64,000 nt of DNA from Amylostereum areolatum (taxonomy: Eukaryota > Basidiomycota > Agaricomycetes > Russulales > Stereaceae): contig SAXG01000020.1 of assembly GCA_012932865.1 (NCBI GenBank), positions 310,001-374,000 of the forward strand, written 5' to 3'. Positions within the stretch are counted from its first letter, which is position 1. Each line of letters opens with the position of its first letter. Under the pieces are notes generated by a model. It worked only from the letters and a program-made list of their open reading frames with translations, did not search any database and was not told the origin of the DNA. Below are positions 35,529-46,440 of the stretch, piece after piece. The position numbers were made by a program, and so were the translations under genes.

Positions 35529-35986
35529 TGTCAGCAACGACTAGTGCGACAGCACCAAGTTACGACACAGCTGACTAGAAGATGAGGACGACAGAGGGGA
35601 GCCGATCAGACACGGCGACAGACGAGGGAAAGCAAGCAAAGTCGGTAGAATTGACTAGCTCGAGATAAGGAATATGTACAGCAAGAGTGAGCCTTATATA
35701 CACAAGAGGAGAGAGACTTAGGTAAGCAACCAATACATGGCGATCAGTAAGCAGACCAAGTATAAGTAAGCAGTCGTATGTAAAAGAGCACAGCATGAGT
35801 CAGTATTGTACAGCATGAGTCAAGAGAAAGGAGTCAGACCCGGACCGAGATGAGTCACGTGGGTCCGGGCGGGATATAGATGAGCCGGGTCCGGGCCAAG
35901 GTGGAGCCGGACCAGTGATAAGTCGATAAGTCCTAAAGCGTGTAACCGATGTAAAGTAAAAAGAAAATTATAGACCGTTCATGACA
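35529..35986 (-). repeat. 3' LTR of family A element
   Basis: 458 nt, + strand TGTCAGCAACG...TTCATGACA. Preceded in the element's sense by a polypurine tract. Confidence 0.95.
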
Positions 35987-38896
35987 TCACCCCTTCCTTA
36001 GATTCGACGTCCTCGTCGTAATCAGATCCAGTTTCTTCCTCCGACAGGAGTTCCCAACGATTAAGGCGTGCAGGTTTCGGGGCACCCGGATGTTCACGGT
36101 GGAAGTCGTCAATGCGTTTCTTGGCATTCTGGAGATTGGTGAGAGGCTCCCAAGTATTGTCATTGTCTGGGTAGCCTTTCCATTTGACGAGGTACTTGAA
36201 GCCACGACCAACCTTCTTGGAGTCTATAATCTTTTCGACCTCATAGACTTCCTCTCCTTGGACTAACTCTGGCGGTGGAGGTGTAGGTGCTTTCTGATTG
36301 TCAAAGGCGGGACCGTTGTGTGGAGATAGGAGGGACTCGTTGAAGACCGGATGTTTTCGTGACCAGGATGTAGGGAGGCGAAGCTTGTAAGCCGATGCTC
36401 CGACTTTCTCCAGGATTTCGAAAGGACCAAAGCGCTTGTCATCTAGCTTTTGCATAGGACGTGCCATTTTGATTACGGTTCGGCCATCTCTGGTCTTGGC
36501 TTCCAGCCAGACGAAGTCACCAATTTTGTAATCTATTGGTTCGTCCTTCTTGCGATCGTAAAAGCGCTTTTGATCGTCCTGTGCTGCCTTTAGTGCAGAG
36601 CGGGCTTCCTCATAGATGTCTCGCATGCGTTGTGCAAACTCGTTCGCCGATGGGTTGTCTGTTTCACGTCGAGGGTTTGTCCCCAGGTAGAGTTCCTGAC
36701 CATAGTTGGCAAAGTTGGGAGACATCCCAATTGAACTATGGACCATGTTGTTGAGCGCAGTCATGGCAAGTGGGAGGTAACGTGTCCAATTGTCTTGTTG
36801 CTGATTGACAAAGATGCGAAGGTAGTTTTCCATGGTCATGTTGGAGCGTTCGGTCTGTCCATCCGTCTGAGGGTGATACGCCATGGACGGGTTCCCTTCA
36901 ATGCCTAGCAGTTGGAATAATGCCGTGGTGAACTTGGAGACAAAGACGCTGCCGCGGTCACTGACGATCTTTCTAGGAATTCCATGATGGGGGACCACCT
37001 CGCGTAGGTACTCGAAGGCGAGTTCATCCTCCGTTAGGTCTTTGGTCGTGGCCCAGAATACAACCTGCTTGGTACCCATGCAGTTCACATTGCAGATGGC
37101 GTCTTTTCTATCCGAGACCGGGAGTGGCATGACGAAGTCAATGGATACGTGCTCCCAAGGTGCTTGTGGCGGGTCATGTGGGTGGAGTGGAGCGGCAATA
37201 CGATCATGTCTAATCTTGGTACGTTGGCAGGTCTCACATCCTTCGACATATTTCCGGACGTCATCTCTAATGGCAGGCCACCAGTAGTTGCGCGTGATGA
37301 GCTCGTGGGTCTTGTATCGTCCTGGATGACCGACAAGCGGGCCGTCATGATGAGCCTGGATGATGTCTGCACGGAGTCCTTTGTCTCTTGGGACATAGAG
37401 TCTGTGTTGCCAGGTGACCGTTCCATCTGCATGTTCCAGCCATCCCTTTACTTTGAGTGCTAAGGCGCGTTCTACTGCATGGTCTCGGAGTAAGGTAGCC
37501 TCCTGAATCCGCTCAATGAAGGCATTGTCAGGTCTGTTGGTTATGATTCCTGCATGGTTGAGGGCGCGAAAGAGTTCTGGTTTCAGGAGGACGATGTTTT
37601 CATTGTCTTTCTCCCCCTTCTCAAGGCCCGCTAGTTGGGAAATAGCATCGGGTTTACCCATTGTTTTGCCAGGCTTGTGGAGTAGCGTACAATGATACTC
37701 TTGTAGCTCTGTTAACCATCGTGCTTGTCTCCGATTTAGCTTCTGCGCCTTGCGGAAGTACGTGAGATTGCGATGATCCGACCAGATTTCAAACTCCTGT
37801 CGTGCCCCCATGAGGTATTGTCTCCATTCCTCTAGCGCCGTCATAATAGCCAGTAATTCCTTGTCATAAATCTCATAGTTCCTCTCAGCTTCGCTGAGGG
37901 ACTTTGAGAGGAAGGCGACCGGGTGCCATTTGCCATTGTCCTGTTGTTGCGAGAGTACCGCGCCCGTGGCATAGTCAGAGGAGTCCGCCTCGACACGGAA
38001 CTGCCCATCGTCTGTAGGGATTGCTAGAACTGGCTGCGATGTTATACGTCGCTTGAGTTCCTCAAAAGCCTCCTGCTGTGGGGTGTCCCAGACCCATTCC
38101 GTCTTCCCAGTGAGTTTAGTCATTGGGTGAGCAATGCCGCTGAAGTCCTTGATAAAGCGACGGTAGAAGTTGCAAAAGCCCAAAAACGATTGAAGTTGTT
38201 TCTTCGTTTTGGGGGCTGGCCAATTGGTAATTGCCGCGACCTTTGCTGGATCCATGCGAACCCTTCCTCCGCCAACAATCATGCCCAGGTATTCGATTTC
38301 TGCCTTCTCAAACTCGCACTTTTCTGGCTTCAGGTAGAGTTTGTTCTCTCGCAGGATCCGGAGGACCTCCTTGACTATCCGATGATGTTCTTCTAGCGTA
38401 TGCGTGAAGATGAGGATGTCGTCCAAATAGACGACCACAACTCCTTGGTGGATCAAGTCTTTGAACAGGTCGTTCATCATGGCTTGGAACGTAGACGGGG
38501 AGTTGGTGAGTCCAAAGAACATGACCATAGGCTCGTAGAGACCTTTGTTCGTGCGGAATGCGGCTTTCCACTCGTCCCCTTCTTTAATCCGAACATTGTT
38601 GTACCCCCATCGGACATCGAGCTTGGTAAAGTGCCGTGCTCCCTTAAGCTTGTCAACTAACTCTTGGATGAGCGGGAGCGGGTAACGGTTCTTTATCGTC
38701 ATCTCATTGAGCTTTCGATAGTCCTGCACAGGACGTAGCGAGCCGTCTTTTTTCTTGATGAAGAAGAATGGGGAGGCCATGGGTGATTTGGACGGTTGGA
38801 TCCGGCCAGATCTCAGGTTCTCTTCCAAAAAGGCGTCCAGTTGCTTCTGCTCATCCAATGTGAGGGGGGTAAACTTTGCAATCGACCGGTTTGAAG
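35979..38896 (-). CDS. family A pol: RT, RNase H, integrase, chromodomain
   Basis: Main pol part, nearly 1000 codons in the open frame. Reverse transcriptase: SPFFFIKKKDGSLRPVQDYR, KLDVRWGYNNVRI, and VVVYLDDILIF with the catalytic Asp pair. RNase H: EADSSDYATGAVLSQ and EIYDKELLAI. Integrase: HHCC zinc finger (HDGPLVGHPGRYKTHELI to CETCQRTK), then the DDE core with ISIDFVMPLP-like VSIDF, IVSDRGSVF and HPQTDGQTERSN. The C-terminal chromodomain (VYEVEKIIDSKK, KYLVKWKGYPDNDNTWEP) should direct insertion to methylated-histone chromatin, as in other chromoviruses. Upstream, the frame is separated from the protease part by an extra base in a six-G run at 38874-38879. With five, VYPLTLDEQ would read continuously, as in the other gypsy family of this window. 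Confidence 0.95.
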
Positions 38897-40155
38897 TTAG
38901 GAGTGAGCTCAATGGTGTGGTCCCATGGGCGTCGCTCAGGGAGCTTGTCGAAGTCATCTTTGTCAAAGATGTCCTTGAATTCGTGGTACGCTGTTGGGAC
39001 TCGCTCAGAGAAGGTCTGTTCCTTTTTCTTAGCGTGCTCTTCAATTGCAATGTCTGATGCATGGGTCCGGATGTGGTATGTCGCTTTGTAACCATCCCAG
39101 TCGAAAGCAAACAGCTGCTTGTCCTTTTCCATGTGGACTGGCTCTTCCTCCTCTTCTTCATCATCATCGATATTGAGGAGGGGAGGGGGACGAGAGCAGC
39201 TGATAGGGCATCGGTCGAATTCAATTGACCCGGATTTCCAGTCGATGCGAGGGTTGTGCTTCTTTAGCCACTCATGTCCAATAAAAAGGTCCGTATCTCC
39301 TAGGTTGGAGACCGCCAGGTCAATGTTTTCTTCATGGTCTTGAATATTTAGACGAAGTGTGACATATTCCGTGATGGGACCTCCTGCGTTGAGAGTGCCG
39401 TCTGCATTTCGTACTGGGATTGGGCGAGCAGTCCGTCGCGTGGGGATGTGATTTTCCTGCACGAACTTCGTGTTGATACACGAGCCAGTGCAACCACTGT
39501 CCAGGAGTGCGAGAGCTTTGACAATGCGCTTGGAATCTACCACCAGTTGTGTGGGAATGACCGTTTGTTCCTTGGCGCTGGAGGAGCGTATGAACTGCAT
39601 AGGAGTGGCAAGCTCTAGTAGGGCTTGACATGCTAACTCGTCTCCCATGCCAGTTATCTCTTTGATGGCTTCATAAGTAGCCTCCTCACGGCGTCGGTGG
39701 TGTGTCCAGATGCGAAGGATTGCAATCGCACTTTCGGGTTTGTCTTCCCTTAAGCGATGAAGCGTCCATTGAGCCGTTCCAGGTGCCATATAACATGATT
39801 TGGGTGCCGTGCCCCTTCCATCGCACGGCGTTGTCCCTGACTTCACAGGGTCCATATCCAAAACCGAGTCCGTATCCAAAGCCGTATCCAAAACTGAAGC
39901 CGAAACCGAAGCCATATCCAAAGCCGAAGGCTCACAAATCGAAGCCTGAGTATCTAAAATAACAACGGGACGCGTGCCCGTACCGATAGAGTCCGTAAGA
40001 GAAGTCATAATGGGGATATCCCCCGTAGTAGTACAGTCCGAATCAACAATGCGCATATGTAAACGAGAACCAGGCCACCGAGGCGCCACAAAACCAGACG
40101 GGCAAGAAACAGAAACTTGGGCTTCAGATGCCGTGTACATCGTCAGCCCCCTCAA
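38851..40155 (-). CDS. family A pol N-terminal part: protease and start of RT
   Basis: Opens at the gag stop in the -1 frame. It contains a retropepsin-like aspartic protease (ALALLDSGCTGSCINTKF) and the beginning of the RT module ([20 protein letters not shown]). A minisatellite-like stretch (TATCCAAARCCG units on the + strand, 39848-39930) encodes a Ser/Asp/Val-rich spacer before the protease. It ends prematurely at 38851 after VYPPHIG because of the six-G run. Confidence 0.85.
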   Translation of the reverse strand: MRGLTMYTASEAQVSVSCPSGFVAPRWPGSRLHMRIVDSDCTTTGDIPIMTSLTDSIGTGTRPVVILDTQASICEPSALDMASVSASVLDTALDTDSVLDMDPVKSGTTPCDGRGTAPKSCYMAPGTAQWTLHRLREDKPESAIAILRIWTHHRRREEATYEAIKEITGMGDELACQALLELATPMQFIRSSSAKEQTVIPTQLVVDSKRIVKALALLDSGCTGSCINTKFVQENHIPTRRTARPIPVRNADGTLNAGGPITEYVTLRLNIQDHEENIDLAVSNLGDTDLFIGHEWLKKHNPRIDWKSGSIEFDRCPISCSRPPPLLNIDDDEEEEEEPVHMEKDKQLFAFDWDGYKATYHIRTHASDIAIEEHAKKKEQTFSERVPTAYHEFKDIFDKDDFDKLPERRPWDHTIELTPNFKPVDCKVYPPHIG

Positions 40156-41714
40156 AAACCCTCCTTCTTCTCCTCCACCTTTGGCTGAGCTTGAAGCACG
40201 TCCATCACGTTTTTCCGATCTTCGGCCGACAGGCTCCTAGCCCAGGCGGTGGGCGTCTCGAACGTCTGTGCTCGAGCCTCCCGCTTTGGCGGTTCCGTGT
40301 ACCGGTCCCTCCCCCACATGTCTCGGATGTTCTTCACGTCCACCCTGCAGTCCCGCACCTGGTGGCCATTCTGTCCACAGCGGAAGCATCGCCCCTTGAT
40401 GTCGACACGGTTGACGTCCATCGGCTGACCTTTGCCACCGTGCACCGTGCCGGTTCCATCGCGGCGCCATGGGACCTGCCCCCCTTGTTGCCCATTGGAC
40501 GATCCTTGTCCTTTGGGTTTTTGGTTCTGCACGGGTCCACTGCGCTGGGTCTTAAGGTCCTCCCGCTCCTGTCGCAGACCGTCGATCAGGATGATGCGCT
40601 CTTTGAGGTCCTCATATTTCTGAGGAACGTGGCCGCTGTCGTAGATGGAGTCGATGGTCCGATAGTAGACGTTGTGTTTGAGCAGCTGCATGAGGTGGAT
40701 AGGGTCCTGCGCCGTGGAGTATCCTGCCTTCCTTGCAAGTTGCTCGAACTTGGCGAAGTATTCATGGGCAGTGGTACCCTTCGTCTGTTTGAACCCGTCC
40801 AGTTCGACTGCGGCACGGTGCTGCTCATTGACGTCAGTGAAGGCCCCTTTGAGTGCTTTGTGGAAGTCCACCCAGGCGACCATGGCTCCATTGGCCAAGT
40901 GTGCATCCTCATACTCGGCCTTCCAGGTGCGTGCTGCCTCCCCCGTCATGTAGGTGAGAATGAAGAGGACTTTGTCCTTGTCCGTCACGAGGTCATCCTC
41001 AGCGGCTCGCATGTATTCCTCGCACGACCGCATCCAGTCATTGAAGTCCTCTCGTTTCCCAGAGAAGCCTTCAGGAGTTTTCGCGTGGACTTTCTTTCGG
41101 GGGGGTCTGGCGGCTGCGGCGGCTGGGGCACTAACAGTGACCGCAGGGGGGTTGACGGTGATGGGGGGGGCCGTGACGTTGACGGTGGGGGGTGGCAGGT
41201 TGAGGGCGGCAACAAGCACGGCAGGGATGGCGACCCATTGGCCATTTACTTCCATGAGCCAGGCATCGTCGGTGCCGTTATTCATGTGTTGGATGGGAGA
41301 ACCAGTTTGGCCGATGACGATGTTCCATGTTCCACCGATTTCGGTGCAGTTGGCAAGTTCGGCGGGGAGAGGGGGTTGGGGGTCGGTGCGGATCCACTGG
41401 GCAGCCATGATTGGTTCGTCGAGGTCGGAGAAGTCTTCGTCGGTGACAGGTGGTAGGACGGAGGCGGCGATGAGGTTGAAGTCGGCTTCAGTGAGGTCGT
41501 CTTGGCTTTCGTTGGCGAAGTACCAACTGATGCCACTTGTTTGGGTTGCTACAAAGGCGACTTCGACAGTGGTGTCTCCGAGTTGGACAAAGAAGTCGTT
41601 TCCTCGTTCAGTGAAGCCTAGAGGGAGGGGATATATGTAGCAGTTTTCGTCCTCAACGTCGGTGTCGGAGTCAGAACTGGAGTCAGAGCCGTTGAGTCCG
41701 AACGAGGGAATTGT
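40152..41714 (-). CDS. family A Gag
   Basis: Capsid/nucleocapsid protein. ATG at 41408 (MAAQWIRTDPQPPLP), but the same frame is open up to the TAA at 41715, with conserved-looking sequence (PLPLGFTERGNDFFVQLGD, ISWYFANES) before that ATG. A retrotransposon-gag domain covers about FSGKREDFNDWMRSCEEYM to HEYFAKFEQLARKAGY. A CCHC zinc knuckle, CFRCGQNGHQVRDC, follows near the C-terminus. It ends EKKEGF* with the stop on GGGTTTTTGA; pol continues in the -1 frame. Confidence 0.88.
   Translation of the reverse strand, partial: TIPSFGLNGSDSSSDSDTDVEDENCYIYPLPLGFTERGNDFFVQLGDTTVEVAFVATQTSGISWYFANESQDDLTEADFNLIAASVLPPVTDEDFSDLDEPIMAAQWIRTDPQPPLPAELANCTEIGGTWNIVIGQTGSPIQHMNNGTDDAWLMEVNGQWVAIPAVLVAALNLPPPTVNVTAPPITVNPPAVTVSAPAAAAARPPRKKVHAKTPEGFSGKREDFNDWMRSCEEYMRAAEDDLVTDKDKVLFILTYMTGEAARTWKAEYEDAHLANGAMVAWVDFHKALKGAFTDVNEQHRAAVELDGFKQTKGTTAHEYFAKFEQLARKAGYSTAQDPIHLMQLLKHNVYYRTIDSIYDSGHVPQKYEDLKERIILIDGLRQEREDLKTQRSGPVQNQKPKGQGSSNGQQGGQVPWRRDGTGTVHGGKGQPMDVNRVDIKGRCFRCGQNGHQVRDCRVDVKNIRDMWGRDRYTEPPKREARAQTFETPTAWARSLSAEDRKNVMDVLQAQPKVEEKKEGF
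40155..40161 (-). promoter_or_regulatory. putative -1 ribosomal frameshift heptamer GGGTTTT
   Basis: In the gag frame the codons read GAG GGT TTT TGA, so GGGTTTT fits the X XXY YYZ slippery pattern, immediately before the stop. After a -1 slip the next codons (TTG AGG GGG CTG ACG) enter the pol frame. The other gypsy family has GGATTTTTAG at the same place. Confidence 0.55.
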
Positions 41715-42116
41715 TTATAAGTGGGTGAGGTCGATGACCTCTGGCTGGGTGAGGTCGATGACCTCTGGCTCTGGTGTGGGGCTGGGGGTGTTGCCTGGTG
41801 TAAGGAGGCAGTGGGTGTGTCGAGTGTCCACTGGTATTTTCTCGTTGGGCGCGTAGAAGGTCTTTGGGGGTTGCTCGAGTTTGTAGCGGTAGGTGACGTA
41901 TGGGCAGGAGTAGACGTAGAGGTTTCCGTTTCCTTGTTCGCTTATTTTGAGGCGATAGAAGTGGATGTCTATGACGGAGTCTTCAAGTTCTTCTACGCCG
42001 AGGGCAACCTTCCAATTGTGCCAGGCCCAAGGGTCTTTAGATTCGTTGATGAGGGAGATGATAGCGTTGTGGCTGATGGGGATGAATTCTTGTACTTGCG
42101 AGCGCCAATCTTCCAT
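41715..42116 (-). CDS. family A Gag leader ORF with tandem VIDLT tail
   Basis: A 133-residue ORF from ATG 42116 (MEDWRSQVQEFIPISHN), in the same frame as Gag and separated from it only by TAA at 41715-41717. It has a hydrophilic globular look (DPWAWHNWKVALGVEELEDS, YVTYRYKLEQPPKTFYAPNE). The tail is Pro-rich and ends EVIDLTQPEVIDLTHL: two copies of PEVIDLT made by an exact 24-nt in-frame duplication. V-I-D-L-T with nearby acids fits the consensus of SUMO-interacting motifs. It may be the N-terminus of one longer Gag broken by a stop, a stop read through at low rate, or a separate leader protein. Confidence 0.6.
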   Translation of the reverse strand: MEDWRSQVQEFIPISHNAIISLINESKDPWAWHNWKVALGVEELEDSVIDIHFYRLKISEQGNGNLYVYSCPYVTYRYKLEQPPKTFYAPNEKIPVDTRHTHCLLTPGNTPSPTPEPEVIDLTQPEVIDLTHL

Positions 42117-42587
42117 GCACGAGCCCCCAGCCAAAATGGTTACTCTGTGCGGCAAGGGAAGATTTTGTCGAGGGAAGGTGGTTCTGTTATGAGATCGCAA
42201 GACGGTCTGCCTCAGTCTTCTCGACCTGTTGGCTGTCTCTTCGTCTAGGGGACACGAGCCCAAAGACTTCCTAAACTGCTTTCCTTTCGCCGCTTTTACT
42301 CGTTTCCTACACCAAAGGTGCACCTTCTACTGTCACCTCTGAGCTTTCAACTCCTGGTATTGGAGAGTGTCGAGTAGGTGTAACATTTCGAGGAAACGTC
42401 AAGCCGGCACCGGTATACGTGCGCACGACCACAATGTCAGGGTAACGAGTCGCGTACTCTGGGGGCAACGGTCTAGGGCGGCACGGGGGAAGGACAAGGT
42501 TAGTACCAGACGGGTACTACTACTACTACGCTACAGTACGTAGGGACGGTCGTAGGGTGGTGCAAGAGTAAACAGATCTCGAGCTTA

Positions 42588-43045
42588 TGTCAGCAACGAC
42601 TAGTGCGACAGCACCAAGTTATGACACAGCTGACTAGAAGATGAGGACGACAGAGGGGAGCCGATCAGACACGGCGACAGACGAGGGAAAGCAAGCAAAG
42701 TCGGTAGAATTGACTAGCTCGAGATAAGGAATATGTACAGCGAGAGCGAGCTATATATACACAAGAGGAGAGAGACTTAGGTAAGCAACCAATACACGGC
42801 GATCAGTAAGCAGACCAAGTATAAGTAAGCAGTCGTATGTAAAAGAGCACAGCATGAGTCAGTATTGTACAGCATGAGTCAAGAGAAAGGAGTCAGACCC
42901 GGACCGAGATGAGTCACGTGGGTCCGGGCGGGATATAGATGAGCCGGGTCCGGGCCAAGGTGGAGCCGGACCGGTGATAAGTCGATAAGTCCTAAAGCGT
43001 GTAACCGATGTAAAGTAAAAAGAAAATTATAGACCGTTCATGACA
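42588..43045 (-). repeat. 5' LTR of family A element
   Basis: 458 nt, same ends as the 3' LTR; the promoter of the element. A TATATATA stretch near 42755 is a candidate TATA. Confidence 0.95.
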
Positions 43046-43050
43046 ACTAT
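43046..43050. other. target-site duplication ACTAT (right)
   Basis: Matches 35524-35528 exactly. Confidence 0.85.
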
Positions 43051-43604
43051 CTAGCTACCCCATCAGCTGTAGACAGTAAGTAGTGAGTATACTAGACAGT
43101 AAACCCTATCTGAAGTGGCAGCATGTGGCATGCCCGTAGGTGGTACCCAGTGCAAGCTATCAGCCTCCACTACACCCATTACACCCATGCCCAACTCTGG
43201 CAATATTTTCAGCCATCTCAGCTATCTCCCCAGCACCCATCTTCACATCTCTAGAGGTACTGGAACTCAATTGCTAGAAGGCCAATGAGGGGGGATATGG
43301 AAACCTTCAGAACCCCTTAAAATGGTGGAAGATATATGATCTATTTGTTCTATTCATGTGCACTTTATAACTATAAATATAAACATAAGGACCACTTTCT
43401 AGTTGTTGTGTGCATGGCCTAGGATTTTTTAGTAATTCCTGCTACCTTGGTGTCCATTTAGTGCTTGTTCTCAGATGCTCACCACATCTGTACTGATGTG
43501 TGCTCATTACTCAAGGCTAGGACTATCTCAGAGCTTATGTGTACTAAACTCTACATTGACTTCTTTACTTCAATTCAGAAATGATGCATCAACTGTCTAA
43601 ACTG
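43051..43604. other. non-coding segment left of inverted-repeat element
   Basis: AT-rich, no gene. Contains CTAGCTACC, shared with 46832-46840, and a GTAGACAGTAAG...GACAGTAAAC stretch related to the flanking direct repeat. Confidence 0.4.
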
Positions 43605-43904
43605 CATCAGCAAAACTCTGAGTACTTGACAGGGCCTTGGGTCCCTTCATCAGCAAGTGGGCACTTTTTGTTGAAGGGTTGCCGACAGTTTTGATGTAGT
43701 TAACGAGTTTGATCAGTTGTCCGGCCCGACCGAGTTGGCGAACCCGCCGGCAACTCGGCTGGACCTAGCAACCGGCATCAACTTCCCTGAGCACATCAAG
43801 ACTTGATCTGAAAGGCAGATTAGGCCTGCCCTAAAGCCACACATACCGTGAGACTTTTCTCCTCATTCAAACTCGTCTGCCACATCGACGCGTCACTCAC
43901 TCAC

Positions 43905-44330
43905 TCACCACCACCATCCTCTCCCCTCCGCCACTCGTCGCCGCTGCCACTCATTGCCGCCGCCGCCACCGCCACTCATTGCCGCCGCCACCACCGCCAC
44001 TCATTGCCGCCGCCGCCGCCACTTGTCGCTGCCGCAGCTGCCGCCGTCGCTGCCGCCGTGGTCGCTACATGCGGTGGCGGCGGCTTCCTCGCACTCTGCA
44101 CCCTTGCATCCTCTGCCACCACCCTCGTCATCCGCCAACCTCGTCACCCTCGTCACCCACCAACCTCATCACCCTCGTCACCCGCCAACCTCGCCAACCT
44201 AGTCACCCGTCAACGTCCTCGTCACCGCGTGCGCCATAATCTCACTGCTCCGCCTCACCTGACTAACTTTGTTCTCGTCGTTCGCCACCGCCAGTGTCCC
44301 CTCCACCTGCCAACATCCTCACCACCTGCC
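43905..44330 (+). repeat. CCGCC and CCTCGTCACC minisatellite array
   Basis: First GCCGCCGCCACC-type triplet repeats, then CACCCGCCAACCTCGTCACC-like units. It is the reverse-strand counterpart of the array at 45660-46440. Confidence 0.8.
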
Positions 44331-45659
44331 AACATTCCCAGCTAATGACATCCTCATCATGTGACCACCAACGTCCACCTGTGCCCATGCTCGTGCCGCC
44401 CGCACCTGTGTTCATGCACTGCCCCTGCGCCCGAGGGTGCTTGTGCACCCACCCCCTCACGCGTTGGCTGTCAACGCTTGTATGCGTGCACCCGTCGCGC
44501 ACACCCGCGCCTGTCCGTGCATCCGCTTCTGATGGGCATGCCTGCGCACGCGCGCACGTTGCACACATACACATGTGCGTGTGCACCCGCATGCACCACC
44601 ACCCGCCAATGTCCTCACCACCTGCCATTGTCCTCATCCTCGCCATCTGCCGACGTCCTCGTCACCCGCCGACATCCTCGTCACGCCACCGCCACCGTCC
44701 TCATCATGCCAGTGTTCCCTCCACCCACCGACGTCCCCCCCACCCACCGATGTCCTCACTGCTGACGTCATTGTCCTCGCCACCCGGTATGGCTGTGTAT
44801 CTGCATCTGGGTCTGTTTGCTGATGTCCATGCTAGTAGCATGTCCGCTGTTGCTGTGTTTTGGTCATCCCATCTTTCTCTTCATGTTTATTTCCACTATC
44901 TGTACAGGTACTATACTGTTGCTAGGTAGACATCTCTATGTGTCCTATGTGCAATAATATAGTATGTTAAATGACCAACCATGAAAATTGTGAAAATTGA
45001 GTGATATTAAATGCATTCTGGGATAGTTGAGTACTACTTAGGAGGGTTGTAGCTAGCTTGAGGTCTGGTTATGCTTGAGTTGGCCATGAGTTGTCCCAAC
45101 CCCCCAATGATACATGCCCTGGGGGAAGGTTGGTGGGTTGGGCTGTTTAGGTTGTTTTGGTGGTTTACCAACCCCTCAACTGGCTCAAACAAGCCCCAAC
45201 AAAATGTGTCAAATTGCTGATGTTGGGCAAGGCCCCCAAGGCCCCAAGCCCCAAGTAACATGTGCCTTGCCCAAGCCGGGTCACTTACTGGCCCAAGGTC
45301 ACATTTGCCTTGGGGGGAGCCTTGGGCCCACTTGGCAAGTAAGCCTCAAGGCCATAAAGGTTGTTATCCAGGAGCCCCAAGCTAGGTTTGGATGCCCAAG
45401 GACATGCTCAAGTAGCTTCAGATTCTACAAGGAGCTCACAAGACACATCCAAGTTGTTTTGTGCACACATTTTAGGGTTGAAAAAAATCATTATTCATCA
45501 TTCTATAGATTGGGTACATGTGTTACACAGGATGTAGGTACAGCTACACAACAGGGGAGTGGGGCAGGGTAGCAAAGATGGAGCACCAAAGCAGCAAGAA
45601 CAGAGCACCAGGATGCAAGAACAGAGCACTGGGAATGGGGGCATCAAGGGTGGAGCACC

Positions 45660-46440
45660 AGGGCGGTGGGGCCCCGGTGACGAGGGCGTTGAAGAGGGTG
45701 TTGGACGAGAGTGTCGAGGGCGCGGTGACGAGGGCGGTGGGGGACGCGTTGACGATGCGTTGACGAGGGCGTTGAGACGAGGGCAGTGGGGGCACGGTGA
45801 TGACGCCGTGGCTAGGGCGTTGAGGACGAGGGTGGTGGGGACGCGGTGATGAGGGCGGTGGGGACACGGTGACAAGGGCGGTGGGGACACGGTGACAAGG
45901 GCGGTGGACGAGGGTGGTGGACAAGAGCATTGAGGGTGCGGTGATGAGAGCGTTGAGGACGAGGGTGGTGGCGACGCGGTGACGAGGGTGGTGGCGACGT
46001 GGTGACGAGGGCGTTGAGACGAGGGTGGTGGGAACGCGGGTGACGAGGGCGGTGACGAGGGCGGTGGATGAGGGCGGTTGACGAGGGTGGTGGACGAGAG
46101 CATTGAGGGTGCGGTGACGAGGGCGGTGGGGGACGCGTTGACGAGGGTGTTGAGACGAGGGTGTTGAGGACGTGGTGACGAGGGTGTTGAGGATGAGGGT
46201 GGTGGGGACGCGGTGACGAGGGCGGTGGGGACGTGGTGACAAGGGCATTGACGACGCAGTGACGAGGGCGTTGAGGAGGGTGTTGGACGAGAGTGTTGAC
46301 GATGCCGTGGTGAGGGCGTTGAGACGAGGGTGTTGACGACGTGGTGACAAGGCATTGAGGACAAAGGTGGTGGCGACACAGTGACGAGGGCGGTGGCGAC
46401 AATGATGACGCAAGGGCCGACAACGACAACGGTCCACGAC
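45660..46440 (+). repeat. GACGAGGGYGGTGG minisatellite array
   Basis: About 780 bp of degenerate 14-30 bp units such as GGTGACGAGGGCGGTGG and GACGAGGGTGTTGA. Confidence 0.85.

Larger units (their letters stand above)
35529..43045 (-). mobile_element. Ty3/gypsy chromovirus, nearly intact (family A)
   Basis: LTR retrotransposon of 7.5 kb on the minus strand, bounded by 458-bp LTRs with TG...CA ends and a 5-bp ACTAT target duplication. The LTRs differ at seven sites by eye (about 98.5% identical), so the insertion is fairly recent. Order on the minus strand: 5' LTR (42588-43045), leader/gag, protease, reverse transcriptase, RNase H, integrase, chromodomain, purine tract (AAGGAAGGGGTGA), 3' LTR (35529-35986). 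A truncated sister copy lies at 57831-59999. No clear tRNA primer site was recognised. Two apparent reading-frame breaks, described under gag and pol, are the only visible lesions. Confidence 0.95.

Noticed and set aside
43848..44929. overlapping plus-strand ORFs rich in Pro/His/Thr
   Set aside because: Products of CCGCC and CACC repeats, without domain or splice evidence.
45660..46440. CRISPR-like array
   Set aside because: Unit lengths are irregular with no unique spacers, and the genome is eukaryotic.
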